DNA from: Rhodocyclales bacterium
Lineage (GTDB): Bacteria > Pseudomonadota > Gammaproteobacteria > Burkholderiales > Rhodocyclaceae
Assembly (NCBI GenBank): GCA_016215645.1
Contig: JACRIX010000012.1
Location: 1-41,493, forward strand
Direction of reading: 5' to 3'
DNA: 41,493 nucleotides
Every line of letters begins with the position of its first letter. Within the stretch, counting starts at the first letter, position 1. Made by a program: the position numbers and the translations under genes. Positions 33,636-41,493 of the stretch are shown here, piece by piece. The notes under the pieces are model-generated. The model did not search any database. It saw only the letters and a program-made list of their open reading frames with translations, and had not been told where the DNA came from.

Positions 33636-35750
33636 ATGACCACACGCCGCCGCTTCATCCAGGCACTCGCCTCACTGCCCCCCGTCCTCGCCTATCGTCC
33701 GGCCTGGACGCAGGGCAAACCCGGGCCCGATCCCTCGCGCCTGGCCCTGGTCATCGGCAACAGCGACTATCCCTCCTCGCCCCTGGGCAATCCGGTCAAC
33801 GATGCCAAGGCCGTAACGACCCTGCTCACGCGCGCCGGATTCACGGTCGATTCGCTGTTCAACGCCACGCGCCAGGACATGACAACGGCGATCGAACGCT
33901 TTGGCGCCGCCGCCAAGCGTTCCGATATCCGGCAGATCATTTTTTACTATGCCGGCCACGGCGCCCAGTTGGAGTGGCGCAACTACCTTCTGCCGGTCGA
34001 CGCCATTGTCGAAAGGCAGGAGCACATGAAGCAGCGTTGCGTCGATCTCGGCCTGCTGCTGGGCCAGCTCAGCGCCGCGAAGGACAAGACCCACATCGTC
34101 ATCCTCGATGCCTGCCGCAACAATCCCTTTGGCAGCGGCTACCGGCCCGAACACAAGGGACTTTCCCAGTTCGATGCCCCGGTCGGCAGCCTGCTCGCCT
34201 ATGCAACCTCGCCCGGCAACGTGGCCTCGGACGGCGACGGCGCGAACGGGCTCTATACGGAAAACCTGGTGCGCGAACTGTCGCACCACAGCACCCGCCT
34301 CGAAGATGCGCTCAAGCGCGTGCGCCTGAATGTGCGCCTCGCCTCGCAAGGCGCCCAGGTGCCGTGGGAGACGACATCGCTGGAAGGGGACGTCTATCTG
34401 TTCAGCGAAGGGCAGAAGAAGCTCAGTGAAAGCGAAATGGAAAAGCAGGTCGAGGCCGACATCAGCGAATGGACCCGCATCAAGGCGTCCAAAAAGCTCG
34501 ATGACTGGACCTCCTACCTGCGCAATTTCCCCAATGGCCGATTCGCGGAAATCGCCCAGTTGCGCCTGACGCGCTTGCTGGCGGAAGTCGAGCAGCGTGC
34601 GGCGGAGGAAAGGCAGCGCGTCGAGCAGCAACGCCAGGAACGGGAGAAGCAACGCCAGGAACGGGAGAAGCAACGACTCGCCGAAGAACAGCGCCTTGCT
34701 GAGGAGAAGCGCCTCGCCGACGAGAAGCGTCTGGCTGAAGAACGCCGGCGACGCGACGAACTGCGAGTCAAGGACGAACAGCGCCTGGCGCTGGAGCGCA
34801 AGCAACGCGAGGACCAGCAACTGCGCGAAGCCCAGCGCAACCTGGACGAACAGGCGAAGCGGCAAGCCGCGCTGCGCCTCGAACGCGAACGTGCAGCCGC
34901 CGAACGCAAACGGCAGGAACAGGAAGCCCTGCTGGCCGAGCAGCGCCGAGCGGAGGACGCCCGCCTCGCGGAACAGCAGCGTGCCGAGCGGGAGCGGATT
35001 GAAGCCGAGCGCCTGGCACTTGAAAAGCAATTCCGGCAGGAGGCACAGCGCCGCGATGAGGCGTTGGCCGCCGCCAAGCACGCGGAACCGAAGGCACTTG
35101 CCACCGCCACGGGGGGACGTATCCATCTGATCGAGATACGCGCCGGCATCGAGGTGCCGCAACTCATCCCGCCGTCCGACAACCCCTATTCGGCGGGACG
35201 CTTCCCGCTCGGCCGTGTATTCACGGTGGGTGACACCTTCGTCATGCGACAGACCGACATCCTCACCGGCATCGAGGAAAACACCCGCGCCGCCCGGGTG
35301 ACGCGCATAGACATTGACGAAGACCGGGTGGAACTCAATGGCGGCATGCTCATCGTCGACCTGATGGGCAATCTGATCAAGAACGGCCCGGTCCTGTTCG
35401 ATTCACCCGTGCAATGGACCCCTGCCGAACTCCAGGTGGGGAGAAAATGGACGGCCGCCTTTCGCCGCACCCAGGGCGGAACGACGTCGAATGTCTATTT
35501 CGATATGCATATCGCAAAACGCGAAATCATCACTGTCCCGGCGGGCCGCTTCGATTGCTTCCGGATCGAGGGCAACGGCTGGAACACCACGCATGGCTCG
35601 CAACAAACCCGGACCGAGTGGATCGTCCCGGGATTGAATGTTGCCGTCAAGCGCGAACAGATCGGACGCAACAAGTTCGGACGGATCGGCCAAAGCGACA
35701 GGAATGAACTGGTTTCGCTACGCCAGCAGGCCACGGGCCTGACGATTTGA
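33636..35750 (+). CDS. Caspase-family (peptidase C14) protein with coiled coil and probable Tat signal
   Basis: About 704 residues. The N-terminus TTRRRFIQALASLPPVLA has a twin-arginine pattern followed by a short hydrophobic stretch, so export by Tat is likely. Residues 35-265 are a caspase/metacaspase-like domain with the catalytic dyad H108 (IIFYYAGHGAQ) and C160 (VILDACRNNPF). Residues about 320-490 are a Gln/Glu/Arg coiled coil containing a 21-bp tandem duplication (34630-34671). The final ~210 residues form a beta-rich domain of unknown type (GRVFTVGDTFVMRQ, NGGMLIVDLMGNL, AGRFDCFRIEG). Bacterial orthocaspases of this kind are processing or regulated-proteolysis enzymes with mostly unknown targets. 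The start at 33636 is 19 nt after gloB; the frame upstream is a gloB shadow. Confidence 0.88.
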   Translation: MTTRRRFIQALASLPPVLAYRPAWTQGKPGPDPSRLALVIGNSDYPSSPLGNPVNDAKAVTTLLTRAGFTVDSLFNATRQDMTTAIERFGAAAKRSDIRQIIFYYAGHGAQLEWRNYLLPVDAIVERQEHMKQRCVDLGLLLGQLSAAKDKTHIVILDACRNNPFGSGYRPEHKGLSQFDAPVGSLLAYATSPGNVASDGDGANGLYTENLVRELSHHSTRLEDALKRVRLNVRLASQGAQVPWETTSLEGDVYLFSEGQKKLSESEMEKQVEADISEWTRIKASKKLDDWTSYLRNFPNGRFAEIAQLRLTRLLAEVEQRAAEERQRVEQQRQEREKQRQEREKQRLAEEQRLAEEKRLADEKRLAEERRRRDELRVKDEQRLALERKQREDQQLREAQRNLDEQAKRQAALRLERERAAAERKRQEQEALLAEQRRAEDARLAEQQRAERERIEAERLALEKQFRQEAQRRDEALAAAKHAEPKALATATGGRIHLIEIRAGIEVPQLIPPSDNPYSAGRFPLGRVFTVGDTFVMRQTDILTGIEENTRAARVTRIDIDEDRVELNGGMLIVDLMGNLIKNGPVLFDSPVQWTPAELQVGRKWTAAFRRTQGGTTSNVYFDMHIAKREIITVPAGRFDCFRIEGNGWNTTHGSQQTRTEWIVPGLNVAVKREQIGRNKFGRIGQSDRNELVSLRQQATGLTI
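34630..34671 (+). repeat. 21-bp perfect tandem duplication in the coiled coil
   Basis: Two identical 21-bp units lie back to back (34630-34650 and 34651-34671), encoding RQEREKQ twice. Each unit is seven codons, one coiled-coil heptad, so copy-number change keeps the frame and register. Confidence 0.8.
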
Positions 35751-35836
35751 GCGTGGCACCCGGCCGGCGGAAGGCCCGTCGGTCTGCTAAGATGCGCCGC
35801 CTTCATGCGCACCCCTCGTGGTGCCGATTCCAGCCC

Positions 35837-37204
35837 ATGCGTCTGTTCCTCTGTGCCGTCACCCTGCTGCTTCTGCTGATTGTCCCGGCGCGCGCCGAGC
35901 ACTCCTTGCAATTGAGTGCCGAACTCGGCAGATCGGCACCGGGCGGCTTTGCCCCGGTACCGCCGAACGTGCCGACGCCAGCCGTACCACGCCTGCCCGA
36001 CCCCTCGCAGGAAGTACGCGACGAACTGCCGCCGATGCCGACCATCGACCTCACCACGCCGCCCGACGACCTCTGGCAACGGATGCGCAACGGCTTTTCC
36101 ATGCCGGACCTCAATAGTCCGCTGGTGGCCGACCGCCAGGCCTGGTATTTGAATCGCCCCGACCTGCTGAAGCGCATCTTCGAGCGCAGCCGGCGCTACC
36201 TGCACCACATCGTCGACGAACTCGAAAAGCGCGGCATGCCGACCGAACTGGCGCTGCTGCCGGTGGTCGAGAGTTCCTTCAATCCGCTGGCCTATTCCTC
36301 GGCGCGCGCGCTGGGCATGTGGCAGTTCATTCCCGCCACCGGCAAGACCTACAAGCTGCAGCAGAACGCCTGGTTCGACCAGCGTCGCGACATCGTCGCC
36401 TCGACCGGCGCCGCGCTCGACTACCTGCAGACCATCTACGAGATGCATGGCGACTGGCACCTCGCCCTGGCCTCCTACAACTGGGGTGAAAACGCCGTGG
36501 CCCGCGCCGTGGCGAAGAACCAGGCCCGAGGCCTGCCGACCGACTACCTGAGCCTGAAGATGCCGGTCGAGACCGCCTACTACGTGCCCAAGCTGCAGGC
36601 GATCAAGAACATCATCGCCCAGCCGCAAGTGTTCGGCATCACGCTCGACCCGATCCCCAACCGGCCCTATTTCGCCACCGTCGAGCGCAGCGAGAACATG
36701 GACATCGCGCTCGCCGCGCGCCTGGCGGAAATCCCGGTCGAGGAGTTCATCGCGCTCAATCCCGCCTACAGCCGCCCGGTGATGCCCAGCGCGGCGAACA
36801 GCCCGCTGGTGCTGCCGGCGGACAAGGTGCAGACCTTCCTCGCCAACCTGCAGAGCCACGAGGCCCAGGACAAGCCGCTCTCCGCCTGGTTCACCCACAA
36901 CCTGAAAAAGGGCGAGAAGCTCGACGCCGTCGCCAGGCGCTACGGCCTGACTCTGGTTCGCCTCAAGCAGTTGAACGGCATCAACGCCAGGACCAAGGTG
37001 GTGCCGGGCTTCGCCCTGCTGGTGCCGGGCAAGGACGCCGTCGGCCACGACGCCCTCGCCGCGCGCCTGCCGCAAACACCGGCCAGCCCGCCCAAGGCGG
37101 TCAAGGCAAAGAAGGGCAAGACCATGAAGCCCGGAGGCAAACCGAAGAAGGGCGCGGTGACGGCAAAGATCCGCAAGCCCGTGGTCAAGCCAAAGAAGCG
37201 CTGA
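35837..37204 (+). CDS. mltD: Membrane-bound lytic murein transglycosylase D
   Basis: A 455-residue peptidoglycan lyase that makes 1,6-anhydromuropeptides. The N-terminus RLFLCAVTLLLLLIVPARA is a cleavable signal peptide rather than a classic lipobox. The SLT domain has catalytic E145 in LPVVESSFNPLAYSSARALGMWQFIP and the ASYNWGE motif. After it come two LysM-like regions (about 275-345, degenerate; 365-410, WFTHNLKKGEKLDAVARRYGLTL) and a Lys/Pro-rich basic tail. The order is the same as in E. coli MltD. The ATG at 35837 has the signal peptide directly after it. It stands 86 nt after the caspase-like gene and converges with the ABC transporter operon 18 nt from its stop. Confidence 0.93.
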   Translation: MRLFLCAVTLLLLLIVPARAEHSLQLSAELGRSAPGGFAPVPPNVPTPAVPRLPDPSQEVRDELPPMPTIDLTTPPDDLWQRMRNGFSMPDLNSPLVADRQAWYLNRPDLLKRIFERSRRYLHHIVDELEKRGMPTELALLPVVESSFNPLAYSSARALGMWQFIPATGKTYKLQQNAWFDQRRDIVASTGAALDYLQTIYEMHGDWHLALASYNWGENAVARAVAKNQARGLPTDYLSLKMPVETAYYVPKLQAIKNIIAQPQVFGITLDPIPNRPYFATVERSENMDIALAARLAEIPVEEFIALNPAYSRPVMPSAANSPLVLPADKVQTFLANLQSHEAQDKPLSAWFTHNLKKGEKLDAVARRYGLTLVRLKQLNGINARTKVVPGFALLVPGKDAVGHDALAARLPQTPASPPKAVKAKKGKTMKPGGKPKKGAVTAKIRKPVVKPKKR

Positions 37205-37222
37205 GGCGCCGCAGGAAGCGGC

Positions 37223-37227
<5 letters not shown>
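37200..37227. terminator. Weak inverted repeat between mltD and ABC transporter stop codons
   Basis: GCTGAG and CTCAGC, 6-bp arms 16 nt apart with further GC pairing inside, span both convergent stop codons. It could serve both transcripts; there is no T-run. Confidence 0.3.
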
Positions 37228-39207
<1,980 letters not shown>

Positions 39208-39211
<4 letters not shown>

Positions 39212-40551
39212 TTCGCCAGCCTCGGATCGAAGGCGTCGCGCACGGCGTCGGCGAACAGGTTGGCGGCGAGCACCAGGGCGAACATGAAGCCGAAGGCGGC
39301 CAGCAGCGACCACCAGACCATGGGTTCGCGCGCCAGCTCCATGCGCGCCGTGTTGATCATGGTGCCGAATGAGATCGTGCTCGGATCGACGCCGACGCCA
39401 ACGTAGGACAGCACGGCTTCGGCCAACACCAGGCCGGAAAAATCCATCACCAGTGCGATCAGCACGATGTGCATCAGGTTGGGCAGGATGTGGCGGCCCA
39501 TGATGGCGAAGCGGCCGACGCCGAAGGCCTGCGCCGCCTGGACGAATTCGAGTTCGCGCAGTTTCAGCGTCTCGCCGCGCAGCAGTCGCGCCACGCCGGT
39601 CCAGCTGGTCATGCCGAGGATCAGGCACAGCGCCAAGAGGCGCGCATCGGCGCGCTCGGCCGAGGTGGCGAACCACTGCGGATGGGTGTCGATGATCACC
39701 TGCATCATCAGCACCGCGGCGGCGATCAGCAGCACGCCGGGAATCGAGGAAAGCGTGGTGTAGAGGTACTGGATCAGGTCATCGACCCAGCCGCCAACGT
39801 AACCGGCGAGGATGCCCAGCAGCACCGCCAGCGGCAGCATCACCAGCGTGGTCAGGGTGCCGATCAGCAGGCCCGTGCGTATGCTCTTCAGCGACAGGTA
39901 GAGCACGTCCTGGCCCACCTTGTCGGTGCCGAAGACGTGGTAGCCGGCGGCCAGCGCCGTCATCGCGCCGCCCAGCAGCAGGATCGGCAGCAGGGTGTGG
40001 AGCACGGCATCGATGGCCATGCCGTTGGGCCGCCGCAGCCGGTGCAGCAGCAAACGCAAGAGCCACCAGAGTGCGCAGCCAACGACGACACCGAGCAGTA
40101 CGCGCTTGGCGATGTCGCTGCCATGCGCATCGAGGTCCGCGCCAAGATGTGCCCCACCGTGCTTGAGGCGCGGGAAGTCGCGGTTTGCCGAATCTCCGAT
40201 CGCTTCCTTGGCATACAGGTGCGTCGCCAATGGCGCGGAGTAGGTCTTCTCGCCCTTGAGCCGCAGGTCGGAAAGCAGCGCGTCGAGCGCCGATGTAACT
40301 TCGACCGCGTAGCGCACCGGCTCGCCGGGTTTCGAATCCAGACGCGCGCGGTAGTGCAGCGAATCGAGCAGGCCGATGACGACGAACACCGCCAGCACCG
40401 TCGCCGCCGACATTGCCACGCCGTCCCGCAGCACCCGGCCCCAGGCCGCGCGGAGGTTGTCCTCGCGCCGCGCCCAGAGCACCAACCCAATAATTGCCGC
40501 AATCAGTACGAAGAGCAGTGCATCCGACCAGAGCAGTACCGGCTGAATCAT
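39208..40551 (-). CDS. Peptide-type ABC transporter permease (YejE/DppC type), N-terminally extended
   Basis: A 447-residue inner-membrane permease. The second half is a standard BPD-transport inner-membrane domain with the EAA loop REGxx equivalent ELEFVQAAQAFGVGRFAIMGRHILPN, then MDFSGLVLAEAVLSYVGVGVDPSTISFG, and the ending DAVRDAFDPRLAK, as in YejE. The N-terminal half (about 1-200) has extra membrane segments (LLWSDALLFVLIAAIIGLVLW, SAATVLAVFVVIGLLDSL) and a polar domain (about 70-150), so it is longer than the usual ~300-340 residues. The start at 40551 overlaps the stop of the upstream permease by ATGA. Confidence 0.9.
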
Positions 40552-41493
40552 TGCAGGCGCACCCGCGGATCGGCGATCGTGTACGAGATGTCGGTCGCCA
40601 GGAGGCCGACGATGTAGAGCACCGAGCCGATGAAGACCATCGAGCGCACCACGGCGAAATCCTGGGCGTTGATGGCGTCGATGGTGTAGCTGCCCAGGCC
40701 CGGGATGCCGAAGAAGGACTCGGTCAGCAGGCTGCCCATGAACAGGGTCGGGATCACCACCACCACGCCGGTGAGGATCGGGATCAGCGCGTTCCGCAGT
40801 ACGTGGCGGAACAGCACCACGCGCTCGGGCAGGCCCTTGGCGCGCGCCGTGCGCACATAGTCGCGGGTGATCTCCTCGAGGAAGATGGTGCGATACCAGC
40901 GCGTCGAGCCGCCAATGCCGCCGAAGACGCCGATGATCACCGGCAGGATCAGGAACTTGGTGGCGTCGAGGCCCGTGCCATAGCCCGAGATCGGCACCAG
41001 GTGCCAGACCTTGGACACCAGCCACTGACCGCCGATGATGTAGAACAGACCCGAGATCGACATCATCGCCACGCACAGCACCACGCCGGCGAAATCCAGC
41101 GCCGTGGCGCGAAAGAAGACCAGCAGCAGGGCAAACGAGATCGCCACGAACAGGCCGAGGATGAAGGTCGGCACGGCGATGGCGAGGCTGGGCCCCATGC
41201 GCGAGGTGATTTCGCGGGCGATGTCGCGGCCGTCGTCGGCGCGGCCGAAATCGCCGACGAACATGCGCACCGATTTGCTGAACAGGATGGTGTCGGTGAC
41301 GGTGGCGCTGCCGGAGGCCTTGGCATTCCACAGCAGGGGCTTGTCGTAGCCGCGCTCGGCCTTCCACTTCTCGATCGCCTCGGGCGTCACGCGCTTGACG
41401 CCGAGCTGCATGCGCGCCATGTCGTCGGGCGTATTGACGACGAAGAACAGGGCGAAGGTGAGCAGGTTCACCCCGATCAGGATCGGGATCGCA
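40548..41493 (-). CDS. Peptide-type ABC transporter permease (YejB/DppB type), 5' truncated by window
   Basis: A DppB/OppB-type inner-membrane permease of at least 315 residues. The frame is still open at the window edge: the visible N-terminus reads AIPILIGVNLLTFALFFVVNTPDD, the first membrane segment, so only a few residues are missing. A GTG at 41471 inside that segment is unlikely to be the start. A polar loop (about 35-85) precedes the transmembrane domain. The EAA loop is EITRDYVRTARAKGLPERVVLFRHVLRNALIPIL, followed by LLTESFFGIPGLGSY. It is the first visible gene of the leftward operon, with the second permease and the fused ATPase downstream; the solute-binding protein gene, if present, lies beyond the right edge. 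Confidence 0.92.
   Translation of the reverse strand, partial: AIPILIGVNLLTFALFFVVNTPDDMARMQLGVKRVTPEAIEKWKAERGYDKPLLWNAKASGSATVTDTILFSKSVRMFVGDFGRADDGRDIAREITSRMGPSLAIAVPTFILGLFVAISFALLLVFFRATALDFAGVVLCVAMMSISGLFYIIGGQWLVSKVWHLVPISGYGTGLDATKFLILPVIIGVFGGIGGSTRWYRTIFLEEITRDYVRTARAKGLPERVVLFRHVLRNALIPILTGVVVVIPTLFMGSLLTESFFGIPGLGSYTIDAINAQDFAVVRSMVFIGSVLYIVGLLATDISYTIADPRVRLQ

Overview
The window is GC-rich chromosomal DNA (roughly two thirds G+C by eye), densely packed with overlapping genes. It most resembles a betaproteobacterium, probably of the Rhodocyclales/Nitrosomonadales type. The evidence is gene order (gloB, methyltransferase, rnhA, dnaQ, mltD), protein similarity and ATGA gene overlaps. 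This assignment is an inference; there is no rRNA or tRNA to anchor it. No CRISPR array, rRNA, tRNA or complete insertion sequence was seen.

Layout, left to right. Positions 1-7.5 kb hold the 3' end of ettA, a membrane-anchored unknown, an internally deleted yjbQ, a YeiH-type transporter followed by a 43-residue membrane protein, a UspA protein behind two hairpins, an SRPBCC-like protein, an orphan Rieske protein, an Ala/Glu/Arg-rich coiled-coil protein and two small exported proteins. Positions 7.5-10.5 kb hold two RNA-modification genes, rlhA (23S rRNA hydroxylation) and dusC (tRNA dihydrouridine). Positions 10.5-12.3 kb are a low-GC island with one AAA/DUF4143 ATPase whose promoter is overlapped by two inverted repeats. 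A 267-bp element with inverted ends follows it.

Positions 12.6-21.2 kb look like a neutral-lipid or acyl-CoA module. A leftward five-gene operon (WS/DGAT acyltransferase, lipase, WS/DGAT acyltransferase, hydrolase, MFS transporter) diverges from a rightward tetR-SDR-quinone oxidoreductase operon, with palindromic operator-like sites between them. Positions 21.4-30.9 kb are a signalling block: an HD-GYP response regulator overlapping a 1439-residue hybrid kinase, a small membrane protein, and a second (CHASE-domain) hybrid kinase with a very similar catalytic core. Positions 30.9-37.2 kb hold dnaQ-rnhA-methyltransferase (leftward), gloB, a probable Tat-exported caspase-like protein, and mltD. 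From 37.2 kb to the end a leftward peptide-type ABC transporter operon runs off the window.

The most unusual signal is a dispersed 23-bp motif, AGTCGGCGC-N7-ACGGCGA, present in eight copies on both strands with the 7-nt spacing always kept. It fills the whole gap between two gene pairs, supplies the start codon A of dusC, contains the MFS stop codon, sits in an ABC interdomain linker, and coincides with an apparent in-frame insertion in the conserved RlhA protein. It looks like a short mobile or recombination-associated repeat that is tolerated inside genes.
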